64,000 nucleotides of DNA from Phycisphaerae bacterium (GTDB lineage: Bacteria > Planctomycetota > Phycisphaerae > Sedimentisphaerales > UBA12454). A model generated the notes under the pieces. It ran no database searches. It saw nothing but the letters and a program-made list of their open reading frames with translations, and had not been told where the DNA came from. Both the position numbers and the translations under genes were made by a program. Each line of letters starts with the position of its first letter. The first letter of the stretch is position 1. Location of the stretch: positions 186,001 to 250,000 of the forward strand of contig JBAZHC010000004.1 of NCBI GenBank assembly GCA_041652575.1. Direction: 5' to 3'. Of the stretch, positions 34,374 to 43,168 are shown piece after piece.

Positions 34374-36878
34374 ATGTTTCGCAAATTAAATGTTTTTGCA
34401 CTAATTATCGCGGTATTAACTCTCGTCACAGTATCCTTGGCGGTCGATTGCCCGATAGTACCGACACCAAAGGAATATAAAGCTCTCGGCGATTCTTTCC
34501 AGCTTGCCGCTGACACGGCTATCGTAATCGGCGACAATGCAACAGAGGTCGATGAATATGCCGCCGAAAGACTTCAATTTTATGTAAATAAAAGGTTCGG
34601 CATAAAGCTCGAAATCAAAAAGCAGTCTGCTGCCGAAGAAGCCAAATCTGTTATATTGCTCGGCACACGGCAAAGCTGTGCCAAAGTCGACCAGTTCTGC
34701 AAAGAAAGCAAAATTGCACTGGACGCAAACACGCCCGGATTCGACGGTTACATTATCGAAACTATTAAGAGCGACGGCGGTTTTACCGTTCTTATCGGCG
34801 GTTCAAACGCTCGCGGAGTAACTTACGGCATGGTATCATTTTTCGACCTGCTCGCGAAAGACGGCGATAAAATCATGTTCCCGGCCGTTTCTGTAAAAGA
34901 CTGGCCTTCAATTAAATGGAGAGGCAGAAATTGCGCGAAAGTCGTCGGCGAAGAAGCTTATGACTCCTACGTCCGCGCCAGAATAAATTACGTTGACACA
35001 CTTTATCCGATGGTCGGCCTGCCAAAGACCGGCTTCACAATTAACGAAGAGCGAGTCACAAACGTTCTCAACCAGGCTCACCGCAGAGGTATATATGTTT
35101 ACGCCACTGTTAATTGTGCCGTGAAACCTGAGTTGTTCGACAATGTTTACGATTCTTATGTAAGATTGCTCGATATGGGTGTCGATGGTATTTGGCTCTC
35201 GTTCGATGATGCAGGTGAAGGCATGAACGCAGATGTGCTCATCAAACGCGTATTAGAGCTTGCGAAAAAACGCAACCTGCCCGACAACGCTCTTGTAATG
35301 ACTCCTCCTGCCGGTTCGTATCATAATATCGAAACTACATGGAACAAATATATGGCTCCGCAAAAAGGTTTCGACAGTATCACATGGTTCTTCACTCGTC
35401 CGCCATGCGATTGCGATGTTCAGACCGCCAAAAAAATCGGCCTTAACGCAAAACGTCCCGGCTGGTGGCACAATTGGGCCCGCCCTGCCAGCGGCCTTCT
35501 AAACGCAGCTTACGGCGTCAGTATGTATGATAAATCGCCTTATTTTGAGCCTATGCCGCTCGAAATCGGCTGGCATATGCCGACTTATGACGAACTTGCC
35601 GACGCGGCTAAATACGCTGATACGATTGTTGCCTGCACTGATGGACGTGAAGAATATATTATGCCCGTTCTCGGTTATTGGGCATGGGACCCGGCAAAAC
35701 ACAACTGGGATGCAGTAAGAACAGATATTTATAGTTTCGTTTACGGTGCAGCACAGGTTAATGACGCCAAAAAGTTTGACGACAGTCTAAGCAAATTGAA
35801 AGACCTGTTCAAGCGTATGCACTATAAATCACAGACACCGGATTTATGGCCGCCGAGACTTATCGACCCGGCCACAAAACCACAGGCAATCGCGTACGTT
35901 AATGCAATGGATGCAGCGCTCAAAAAACTTAAAGCCAATGCTCCGGCAGCGAGTATGATTGATGCAAACAGACTCGAAACCGTTTATTTTGATGCGATGC
36001 AGGATACGGTAGATTACGGCAAAAAAATCGCCAATTTCGAATATCCCGAATACTGGCTCAAGGATTTTGACGAATCGATGATTGCACTTATAAAGACCGA
36101 TTCACAGGCAGCAGCCAAACGCATCGAAGAAGTAAAACCGAAAGTCGAAGCTGAACTTGCCGAGATATCAAACGGGCTTAAAAATGTTAAAGGCGTAACT
36201 GAATACGTTGACAACTGGAATCAAAAATTGTCCGGTATCGATTATTGGCAAAAACAGATTAAATCCAGAAAAGAAAGAAAAGTAAAAGAACAAGAGGCTC
36301 GCCAGGAAATGGCTAAAATCTGGGAATCTACGCCAAAGTCTGACTACACAAAACTTCTGGCCGCAGAAGATAACAGGCCAAAAGGCAAAGTTCTGCTTGA
36401 AATCACACCAGCAGAGTTCGAAAAACAGGGTTCATATTCATGGACCGGCACCGGCTGGGCTATGGGTCTTGTCAGGGCAGGCCAGAAAGAAGCATTCGCG
36501 ATACAGTTCGACGGAACCTGCAACGCAACTGAAACTGCAAGCCTGAACGGCAAGCTAATAGTTCCTGAACACAAGGGCAAACTGAAAGTCGTAGTATTCG
36601 CGACACATCTGTATGAAGACAAAAACAATCCGCCGGCAAAAGGTAATCGTGTCAGCGTTGTTCAGTTCGACAGGAAATGGGTCTGGGTACAGGATTCGAC
36701 AAATGATATGACCGGCTGCGAATGGATAACCTTTGACCTTGCCTGGAGCGATGCAGGCACTGTTAAAGCCGGCGATGTTGTGCCGATAAACTTTATAGTA
36801 TACAATCATGAGACAACTTCGAACCTTAAGACTACAGTACTGTTCGGACCTGTTCTCGTTATTGAAGAAACTAAATAA
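34374..36878 (+). CDS. Secreted GH84-like beta-N-acetylglucosaminidase, copy 2
   Basis: The 834-residue paralogue of the preceding gene has the same order of domains: signal peptide, N-domain opening DCPIVPTPKEY, barrel with IWLSFDDAGEG (Asp278-Asp279), GWWHNWARP, DLWPPRL, a charged helical region (about 620-645) and a C-terminal sandwich starting near KGKVLLEI. Both Asp residues are kept, so the enzyme is probably active. Two diverged copies in one operon may differ in position of cleavage (exo ends, linkage or modification), which the sequence cannot tell. SD AGGAAGG lies before the ATG, and the intergenic gap is 30 bases. Confidence 0.78.
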   Translation: MFRKLNVFALIIAVLTLVTVSLAVDCPIVPTPKEYKALGDSFQLAADTAIVIGDNATEVDEYAAERLQFYVNKRFGIKLEIKKQSAAEEAKSVILLGTRQSCAKVDQFCKESKIALDANTPGFDGYIIETIKSDGGFTVLIGGSNARGVTYGMVSFFDLLAKDGDKIMFPAVSVKDWPSIKWRGRNCAKVVGEEAYDSYVRARINYVDTLYPMVGLPKTGFTINEERVTNVLNQAHRRGIYVYATVNCAVKPELFDNVYDSYVRLLDMGVDGIWLSFDDAGEGMNADVLIKRVLELAKKRNLPDNALVMTPPAGSYHNIETTWNKYMAPQKGFDSITWFFTRPPCDCDVQTAKKIGLNAKRPGWWHNWARPASGLLNAAYGVSMYDKSPYFEPMPLEIGWHMPTYDELADAAKYADTIVACTDGREEYIMPVLGYWAWDPAKHNWDAVRTDIYSFVYGAAQVNDAKKFDDSLSKLKDLFKRMHYKSQTPDLWPPRLIDPATKPQAIAYVNAMDAALKKLKANAPAASMIDANRLETVYFDAMQDTVDYGKKIANFEYPEYWLKDFDESMIALIKTDSQAAAKRIEEVKPKVEAELAEISNGLKNVKGVTEYVDNWNQKLSGIDYWQKQIKSRKERKVKEQEARQEMAKIWESTPKSDYTKLLAAEDNRPKGKVLLEITPAEFEKQGSYSWTGTGWAMGLVRAGQKEAFAIQFDGTCNATETASLNGKLIVPEHKGKLKVVVFATHLYEDKNNPPAKGNRVSVVQFDRKWVWVQDSTNDMTGCEWITFDLAWSDAGTVKAGDVVPINFIVYNHETTSNLKTTVLFGPVLVIEETK

Positions 36879-36891
36879 CCGGAGAATGTAT

Positions 36892-37041
36892 ATGAATACA
36901 ACAGAAAGAAAATTACCGATAACACGGCCGTCAATGATGATGTTTCAGCCGTACAAGCAGAACATTAAGTGCTGCCTGATAGTTACTCTCGTGGTCATCG
37001 GGCTTATTATCGCTGTACAATTATTTTTATGGATTAAGTAG
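36892..37041 (+). CDS. 49-residue single-pass membrane protein preceding an SSS symporter
   Basis: The predicted product is short: a polar N-terminus with Thr-Glu-Arg and a Tyr-Lys-Gln-Asn stretch (1-27), then one hydrophobic helix (about 30-46, CCLIVTLVVIGLIIAVQLF) and L-W-I-K. ATG 36892 follows CCGGAG with ideal spacing; an in-frame ATG at 36886 is too close to it. It lies 13 bases after the second GH84-like gene and 8 bases before the symporter, so it is clearly in the operon. Some SSS transporters have small hydrophobic partner subunits (for example DUF997/YhdT with PanF); this could be an analogous partner, which is inference. Confidence 0.6.
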   Translation: MNTTERKLPITRPSMMMFQPYKQNIKCCLIVTLVVIGLIIAVQLFLWIK

Positions 37042-37049
37042 GAGTAGCT

Positions 37050-38585
37050 ATGCACGGTTTGGCTGTACTTGATGTTGTCGTTATCATAGCATATTTTGCT
37101 TTGCTTGTGATAATCGGATTTTTTACTATGAAAAAAGTTACCAATCAGGGTGACTTTTATGTCGGCGGCAGAAAATTCGGAAAATTTCTTGTGATGATGC
37201 AGCAGTTCGGTGCAGGCACAAGCAATACGCATCCGATTCTCGTCGCAGGCGCTGTTTATACATTCGGCATGGCGGGTATCTGGTATAGCTGGCTGTATAT
37301 GCTTTTTATGCCCGTGCTGTTTTTGCTGCTGCCGATAATCAGAAGATTGAGAATTTACACAACTGCCGATTTCTTCGACCTGCGATACGGCAAAGGTCTG
37401 GCTCCATTTTTCGCCATTAGCTGCCTGGCAAGTGTATCGGTCGCGACCGGCACAATTCTTATCGGTATGGGACAGGTCGTCGAGGGAATCACCGGCGGCA
37501 AAATCCCGCTTAATGTAACGGTTTTAGCAACAGGCGTAGTCGGCCTGCTTTACGGTGCTATCGGCGGAATGATAGCAGCGGCATTTGCGGATTGCCTGCA
37601 GGGCATTCTAATCGTCGGATTGTCTTTCATGCTGATTCCTCCTATGTGGATAAAGGTCGGCGGAATGGCAGGTCTTCATGCTGCCCTGCCGGCTGGAATG
37701 TTCTCGCTGGCGATGCCCAGTTCAGCCGGAGCAGACCCGGCTAAAACTATCGGCCTGTTCGCTATTTTCATGCTTTTCATCAATGGTATGCTCGGCAACC
37801 TTGCCGAAGGCAGTGTACAGACTCTTCAGGCAGCAAAAGACGAAAGCACCCTTCAGTGGGGAAATATGTTCGGCGCAATACTGAAACGCCTCTGTACCGT
37901 AGGCTGGGCATTTGTCGGATTGTTTGCGCTGGTACTCTGGCCAAAACTTGACAATCCCGAATTATGTTTCGGAATGGCGGCAAGAGAATTTTTGCCGGTC
38001 GGCTTTTCAGGTTTAATGGTTGCCGCGATGTTTGCCGCAGGTATGAGCACTGTCTCGGCGATGCAGGTAATTGCCTCTGCGATTTTCACAAGAAATCTGT
38101 ATTCAAAATATATTGTAAAAAATAAACCCGACAGTCACTATTTGCTTGTCGCTCGAATCGCAGGTTTGGCTCTTGTTATTGCCGGAACAATTACGGCTTA
38201 TCAGTTTACAAGCGTTACAAAGTCCGTTGAATTCTGGTGGAAACTTACCGCAATGGTAGGCCCTGCCATGATGATTGGACTCTTTTTTTACAGGGGCAAC
38301 AGCTGGGGCGCATGGGCTTCAATAATAGTGTCTTTCGGTATCTGGTATTATTTAGACCAATACTGGGGGCCTACTGACCTGAAATGGAAAACTGTATGGT
38401 ATCAGTCCGCTGTTTATGTGCCGGCGTCCGTTATAGCCTATTTTGTAGTCAGCCTGCTTACAAAACCTGAAGATGAACGCAAACTTGCGAGATTCTATGC
38501 CCGTCTTAATACCCCTGTCGGAAAGGAACAAATTCTTGTTGATGCAGGTCTGGAATCAGAAGAAAGCAGAAAGCAGATAATTTAA
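37050..38585 (+). CDS. Sodium:solute symporter (SSS family)
   Basis: The 511-residue inner-membrane protein has about 13 predicted helices. It shows the SSS pattern of N-terminal G-F-F-T-M-K-K followed by DFYVGGRKFGKFLVMMQQFG, TADFFDLRYGKGLAP and AAMFAAGMSTVSAMQVIASA, where the last holds the helix 8 Ser/Thr sodium-site region. SSS proteins couple sodium influx to uptake of sugars, sialic acid or similar. It is last in the GH84-like operon and, by position, should import the sugar released by those enzymes. It is the only recognisable solute transporter in the window. The ATG follows TAGGAG. Confidence 0.9.
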   Translation: MHGLAVLDVVVIIAYFALLVIIGFFTMKKVTNQGDFYVGGRKFGKFLVMMQQFGAGTSNTHPILVAGAVYTFGMAGIWYSWLYMLFMPVLFLLLPIIRRLRIYTTADFFDLRYGKGLAPFFAISCLASVSVATGTILIGMGQVVEGITGGKIPLNVTVLATGVVGLLYGAIGGMIAAAFADCLQGILIVGLSFMLIPPMWIKVGGMAGLHAALPAGMFSLAMPSSAGADPAKTIGLFAIFMLFINGMLGNLAEGSVQTLQAAKDESTLQWGNMFGAILKRLCTVGWAFVGLFALVLWPKLDNPELCFGMAAREFLPVGFSGLMVAAMFAAGMSTVSAMQVIASAIFTRNLYSKYIVKNKPDSHYLLVARIAGLALVIAGTITAYQFTSVTKSVEFWWKLTAMVGPAMMIGLFFYRGNSWGAWASIIVSFGIWYYLDQYWGPTDLKWKTVWYQSAVYVPASVIAYFVVSLLTKPEDERKLARFYARLNTPVGKEQILVDAGLESEESRKQII

Positions 38586-38639
38586 GACATATTAATCTTT
38601 AATTAGTTACAAAATATTTTCAAAAAATTCCAAATTTGA

Positions 38640-38690
38640 TTGACACTGCCGCGATAGAATGCTATATTAGAGTTGCTGAAGCGGTTCAAC
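38640..38690 (+). promoter_or_regulatory. Promoter with LacI-type operator (site 5)
   Basis: TTGACA (38640-38645) and TATATT (38663-38668), 17 bases apart, form the best promoter of the set. TGAAGCGGTTCA (38677-38688) starts nine bases after the -10. Confidence 0.8.
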
Positions 38691-38766
38691 GGCTTGATTT
38701 GAGATGTTCGGAAATTAATAAACCGTCATATTAAAACTGACGATTGTCTAATGGAGAGAAGAAATT

Positions 38767-39639
38767 ATGAAAAGAAGCAAAGGCTTTACACTCGTTGAGC
38801 TGTTAGTTGTGATTTCCATCATCGCAGTTCTTTTGGCGGTATTGATGCCTTCACTGAGAAAAGCCAGACTCTTGGCTCAAAGAATTGTCTGTATGAATAA
38901 TACTCGGCAGCAATATCTGGCACAAAATACCTATACACTCAATAATGACGGTAAATTCGCAACTAATTTTGAATCTATTCCATGGAATGTCAAAGACAAA
39001 GGGATTGATACTTATGCACCACAATATATGAATTCAAGAGGCGAGAAGGCAGCCACAGCTTACGCCCAATACAAACCTTATATAAAGAATTCCAAGATAT
39101 TCCTTTGTCCGGCAATTCAGGATTTCGCCATCGAATCCCCAAAAGACTGGGGAATGTGCAGAGATACCAAATGGTATTCCAACGCTTATACAAATGACAA
39201 AGGCGGCTGGGATGCCACAGTACCCGGTTCGACGACACAACCGTATTATCTCAGCATCCCATATAACTGGTATGCAAACCTCACACCCTGCGATGGCTAC
39301 GGCAAACCTTATACCGACGTTACTTACTATGGCGGTGAAGTACCCTGGCCCAGAACTGCCGCTGAATGCTCTTCAACCAAAATAATGATAACGCATCCTT
39401 TTATGTGCGATAAAGGCACTCCATACTTTCGCGATATGGGACATGGCGGAAGCACTACAAAGTGGATAAGGATAACGGGAGGGCTTGGCAATGCTCCGAT
39501 GGGAACTACTTCCGTCCAAAAAATAAAATCTCTCGACAATCCGGCGGCTTATGCTGACGGACACACCGATTATATAATGAGAAACGCTACGATAATCCGT
39601 GCAATTTATAATCAGAATAAAGTACAAATAGCCTGGTAA
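38767..39639 (+). CDS. Type IV pilin-like (DUF1559-type) secreted protein
   Basis: The 290-residue protein starts with the prepilin methylation motif: a short basic leader, then G|FTLVELLVVISIIAVLLA with Glu at +5 and a hydrophobic helix. The remainder is a globular domain ending in YADGHTDYIM, the ADGH motif usual in the planctomycetal DUF1559 pseudopilin-like families. Such proteins are processed by prepilin peptidase and exported through type II/IV-pilus-like machinery; the specific role of the many planctomycetal copies is not known. It carries its own promoter with a LacI-type operator, so it is probably co-expressed with the glycan enzymes. The gene is convergent with the URO-D-like gene. 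Confidence 0.8.
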   Translation: MKRSKGFTLVELLVVISIIAVLLAVLMPSLRKARLLAQRIVCMNNTRQQYLAQNTYTLNNDGKFATNFESIPWNVKDKGIDTYAPQYMNSRGEKAATAYAQYKPYIKNSKIFLCPAIQDFAIESPKDWGMCRDTKWYSNAYTNDKGGWDATVPGSTTQPYYLSIPYNWYANLTPCDGYGKPYTDVTYYGGEVPWPRTAAECSSTKIMITHPFMCDKGTPYFRDMGHGGSTTKWIRITGGLGNAPMGTTSVQKIKSLDNPAAYADGHTDYIMRNATIIRAIYNQNKVQIAW

Positions 39640-39674
39640 GGCGGTCGTTTAAAATATTTACCAGTCTTCCGTAA

Positions 39675-40682
39675 TTACTGCTTAACCTCGTCTATCATCG
39701 CGATAATATTTTCGAGCGGGACATCGGCAAGCAATGTAATGCCGGGTTCGAAGATATATCCGCCGCTATAGCCCATTTCATTTTTTAACTGTTTGACAGT
39801 TCTGCGAACTTCATCCACAGTCCCGTTTGGCAACACTGTCTGGGTTGACATACCGCCGCAAAATGTGAGACTGGAGCCGAAACGTTTCTTAAGCTCGAAC
39901 GGATTCATCGCCTCGGGCTGAATCGGATGCAGAATATCAAGGCCGATGTCAATCAAATCAGGAATTATTTCAATAACGTTGCCGCAGGAATGATGAAAAA
40001 CGTCCCTGCCGGCCGATTTAGCAAAATCATAAATGCGTTTCAGGCACGGCCTGATTAACTGCCGCCACTGCTGCGGGCTTATGAGCATTCCCCGCTGGGT
40101 GCCGTAATCGTCACTGAGTGCGATTGCCTCGAAATCGAATTTATCAAATAAGATTTTCAGGGTTTCGAGGATATAATCTGTAAGCGATTCGAGAAGCTGC
40201 TGTACGAAAGTCTGATTAAGAGCGACATCGAGCAGAATATTTTCCATTCCCCGCATAAAAGTTGCGCGTTCCCATAAATCGCCCACCCAGATAACACGAT
40301 AATTGCCCTGCTGAGAAATACACCACGAGCCAATATCCTCGAATCTTCGGGGCAAATGCGGGTCGGGAAATTTGTAACCTTCAAGGCTGTCCTTTGTCAG
40401 GCAATTGCCGATAGGAGAGCCCCTGTCGAGTTCATTGGTTGACCACGTTACGCCAAATTCATCGGCAATCGTCGGGCCGAATGTTTCAGGGTCTGCGTAA
40501 AGAGGCTTCTGATTTTTCAGGCTAATCATCCTGACAGGCAATTCGAGAAAATCATTGAGATTGACCGTATTGTAATGTTTTTCGAGAGCGGCCTTTACAG
40601 GAGGCGAAAACATAAAATTGTAGGGAATTCGTTCCTGGTGCCGGTGCTTCAAAACGGATTTTATCCACTGGCAATTTATCAT
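39675..40682 (-). CDS. Uroporphyrinogen-decarboxylase-like protein (COG0407/MtaA type), copy A
   Basis: The 335-residue cytoplasmic TIM-barrel protein shows the URO-D/MtaA-type pattern: LWERATFMRGMENILLDVA, ALSDDYGTQRGMLISPQQWR and VFHHSCGNVIEIIPDLIDIG. HSCG matches the H-x-C zinc motif of corrinoid methyltransferases such as MtaA, more than the heme-pathway enzyme. Its closest relative here is the copy at 51313-52341. True HemE function is unlikely for four paralogues in a glycan locus; methyl transfer or decarboxylation of an unknown compound is more plausible. It follows the lipoprotein propeller gene by 13 bases. Confidence 0.75.
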   Translation of the reverse strand: MINCQWIKSVLKHRHQERIPYNFMFSPPVKAALEKHYNTVNLNDFLELPVRMISLKNQKPLYADPETFGPTIADEFGVTWSTNELDRGSPIGNCLTKDSLEGYKFPDPHLPRRFEDIGSWCISQQGNYRVIWVGDLWERATFMRGMENILLDVALNQTFVQQLLESLTDYILETLKILFDKFDFEAIALSDDYGTQRGMLISPQQWRQLIRPCLKRIYDFAKSAGRDVFHHSCGNVIEIIPDLIDIGLDILHPIQPEAMNPFELKKRFGSSLTFCGGMSTQTVLPNGTVDEVRRTVKQLKNEMGYSGGYIFEPGITLLADVPLENIIAMIDEVKQ

Positions 40683-40695
40683 AGTTATTTAGAGA

Positions 40696-42273
40696 TTATT
40701 CCTGCCTCTCGCTTGCGGGAATACGGATATAAGTTATAGCGCAGTTGCCGAAGAATCCATGAAAGTCGGGCTTGTCGGCATCTGTTGTGTCGAAGAATCC
40801 GCCGTTCCATAATGCGAATAAATTTTCGCCTTTTTCATCGAGTTTGATTGAAAAACTTCCTGCCGGAATATAACCGTATTTGTTGTGATAGTAAGGGCTC
40901 AAAAAAGCAATGACTTTTTTAATTCCGGTTTTGGTATCGAACTGCACAATCGGCGTACCATCCTGCCAGGCGATTCCATGAGCGCCGGGGCAATAATAAA
41001 GGTATCTGCCTTTCGGGCTTCGTTCCATCGCGCAGGTATATCGAATCAGGCCCGGCCAGTTAATGCCCTTGGCTGTGATTTTTTCAGTGTCGGGGTCGAA
41101 AGTAAACATCTCGCCCTGCTTTGTAACGCCCCATATAAGGCCGTCAGTACCACGTTTGAGCGTGTTTGCGCGAATCATATCGACTTCGAGAGGTTTCTCC
41201 TTTTCGACAATCTGATTTTTGCCGGAGAAATGCGGCATCCTCGTTTCCATTTTGGTAAAGCGATTATTGCCTGGGTCGTATTTAACCATATGAGCATTGG
41301 TATCCGGGTCATATATATAGCTTGAATATACGTTGCCGGTTTCTTCATCAATCATCATCGCCCGCCACCACCAGGTTATATCTTTCGGCGGGAAACCTGC
41401 CCAGATAATACTTCGGGTTTTAATATCCCACGCTAAAAATTCACCAAAGAATCCGACGCCGTACATAATGCCGCGCTTCGTATCGATTCGGTGATACGGC
41501 CAGGAGATGCGTTTTGCGGGCACTCCATAATCTGTCATATCGCCTGTAAGAACGTTGAAACTTAAAATATGTCCGCCCTCATAACCTGTAGCATAATCCC
41601 CTTCGGCAGGTTCCGGATAAATCGTCCAATATGTACAAAGCCACAAATTCGGCCCATCGTAGAAATCGAGATAACCGTGAATTTTGGTGTCTTTCATCTG
41701 TCCTGCCGGTGTTCCGAGCATTTTATAAATTTCAGGCAGGCATTTTAAAATCTTTTTCGCCGGGTCGTATTCGACAACATAAAGATGACCATCGTAAGGG
41801 TCCGTATCGCCAACAGTAGAATAGAATTTACCTGTCGGCTGATAATACGCTGCCTGCGACCAGTTCGACCATTCACGAGAATAAGACAGACTCGGGTCAG
41901 AAGGTTTTTTCGACGGCTCACTGAAAAATCTCGGACTTGCCGGCACAAGGCCGAATTCGATTATCGGCGGTTCTTTGGCTACTACCGTTTGGTCATCCCA
42001 GTATTTTTTTACTGATTCCGGGATTTGCAGCATAGCCTTGTCCTGGTCAACTACTATTTTAGCTGAATACAGAAGCTTATATTTATCAAGATTATCTGCT
42101 TTATCCTTGCGCCATTGTTCGTAAGCGGTAAGAGAATTAGACTCGGGAACTTCAAGACCGGGCCTATCGGCCTTATAGACTATCGGATTAGATTGAGTAT
42201 GCATTTTTTGAATATCTCCAGGGCAAGCGGATATTGTTATTAACAAAACAAAAACAGATGTTTTTAGTCTCAT
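40696..42273 (-). CDS. Beta-propeller lipoprotein
   Basis: The 525-residue protein starts at ATG 42273; longer frames begin inside the promoter. The lipobox T-I-S-A-C (Cys17) indicates lipid anchoring. The body has repeated blade-like stretches (YDGHLYVVEYDPAKKILKCL, GGHILSFNVLTGDMTDYGVP, GNVYSSYIYDPDT, GLIWGVTKQGEMFTFDPDT), resembling SMP-30/PQQ-like propellers that bind or hydrolyse sugars and lactones. No catalytic set is certain. It is followed by a URO-D-like gene in the same operon. Family-level function is not recognised. Confidence 0.7.
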   Translation of the reverse strand: MRLKTSVFVLLITISACPGDIQKMHTQSNPIVYKADRPGLEVPESNSLTAYEQWRKDKADNLDKYKLLYSAKIVVDQDKAMLQIPESVKKYWDDQTVVAKEPPIIEFGLVPASPRFFSEPSKKPSDPSLSYSREWSNWSQAAYYQPTGKFYSTVGDTDPYDGHLYVVEYDPAKKILKCLPEIYKMLGTPAGQMKDTKIHGYLDFYDGPNLWLCTYWTIYPEPAEGDYATGYEGGHILSFNVLTGDMTDYGVPAKRISWPYHRIDTKRGIMYGVGFFGEFLAWDIKTRSIIWAGFPPKDITWWWRAMMIDEETGNVYSSYIYDPDTNAHMVKYDPGNNRFTKMETRMPHFSGKNQIVEKEKPLEVDMIRANTLKRGTDGLIWGVTKQGEMFTFDPDTEKITAKGINWPGLIRYTCAMERSPKGRYLYYCPGAHGIAWQDGTPIVQFDTKTGIKKVIAFLSPYYHNKYGYIPAGSFSIKLDEKGENLFALWNGGFFDTTDADKPDFHGFFGNCAITYIRIPASERQE

Positions 42274-42303
42274 ATCTATAAACCATCCCTTTAAACCTGC
42301 TAT

Positions 42304-42331
42304 ATCATACTCGATTAGACCCAAAAATCAA
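42304..42331 (-). promoter_or_regulatory. Promoter of the propeller lipoprotein operon
   Basis: On the minus strand TTGATT (42331-42326) and TATGAT (42309-42304) are 16 bases apart. Transcription would begin near 42297, leaving a short leader to the start codon at 42273. Confidence 0.55.
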
Positions 42332-42360
42332 TGAAAAATGGTAAAATTTATAAATTTTTG

Positions 42361-42388
42361 TTGAAAAATAGTAATATATAGTTATAAT
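42361..42388 (+). promoter_or_regulatory. Promoter placing +1 at the start codon of the DeoR-type gene
   Basis: TTGAAA (42361-42366) and TATAAT (42383-42388) are 16 bases apart, and the ATG at 42395 begins six bases after the -10. No ribosome site precedes the ATG, so the mRNA may be leaderless. Confidence 0.65.
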
Positions 42389-42394
42389 TAGTAT

Positions 42395-43165
42395 ATGCTG
42401 TTACACGACCAAAAACTAGAAAAAATACTCGAATTGCTCAAGGCTCAGCCCTACTGGACAACCAAAGACCTTGCCATAAAGCTCGGTACAAGCCGTTCGA
42501 CCGCCCAGAAATGCCTCCAGGAGCTTCACAACGTGGGCCTGATAGAGCGTATCCATGGCGGCGCCCGTTATAAAAACGTCATCCTGAACACGCCTGTCAG
42601 CGTCGACAAAAGGCTCGGCGAGGATTTCCCTGCCAAACAGCGTATATGTGCCGAGGCTTTCAGGATTCTACCAAAAAACGGTTATGTATATCTCGACGCA
42701 GGCACAACAATACTGCCTTTGGCACAGAAAATCTCCGAAAACAATACCGATAAAAATCTGATTGTGGTTACAAATGATGTTTCTATCGCAGTGGCACTTG
42801 CAAAATATCAGGTTCAGCATATTCTGCTCGGCGGTCATATTCACCCTGTCACTCAAAGCATCAGCGGTACAGAAACGATGAATCAGTTATCGCGGTATCA
42901 TTTTGACGCCTGTTTTATTTCCGCCGATTCAATCAGTCCGGAAGGGTGCGTTAATGCCGTCATCACCGAGGAAGCACATCTCAAATATTCAGCTATAACA
43001 CGATCGAACAGCAAGATTCTGATGGCCGCTTCAAGCAAATTCTTCAGCAGTTCAGGCACAGCTATCGCCGAGCTTAAAGATTTTAATATATGGGTAACAG
43101 ACAAAACAACGCCGGCTATGGCAAAATTATGTTCATCAACAGGAATTGATTTAATCAAGGCTTGA
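42395..43165 (+). CDS. DeoR/GlpR-family transcriptional regulator
   Basis: The 256-residue protein has a winged-helix N-terminus (LEKILELLKAQPYWTTKDLA, GTSRSTAQKCLQELHNVGLI, ERIHGGA) and a DeoR-type sensor (about 75-250: RICAEAFRILPKNGYVYLDA, GTTILPLAQ, VVTNDVSIAVAL, LGGHIHP, CFISADSIS). DeoR sensors bind phosphorylated sugars. The ATG lies six bases after a consensus -10 and lacks a Shine-Dalgarno, suggesting a leaderless transcript. The next gene begins three bases after its stop, so it is the first gene of a three-gene operon with a DHS-like protein and a kinase-HAD fusion, which it probably controls. Confidence 0.88.
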   Translation: MLLHDQKLEKILELLKAQPYWTTKDLAIKLGTSRSTAQKCLQELHNVGLIERIHGGARYKNVILNTPVSVDKRLGEDFPAKQRICAEAFRILPKNGYVYLDAGTTILPLAQKISENNTDKNLIVVTNDVSIAVALAKYQVQHILLGGHIHPVTQSISGTETMNQLSRYHFDACFISADSISPEGCVNAVITEEAHLKYSAITRSNSKILMAASSKFFSSSGTAIAELKDFNIWVTDKTTPAMAKLCSSTGIDLIKA

Positions 43166-43168
43166 TAT

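Noticed and set aside
42274..42324. Longer N-terminus for the propeller lipoprotein
   Set aside because: The extra codons lie across the predicted promoter and would bury the lipobox signal.
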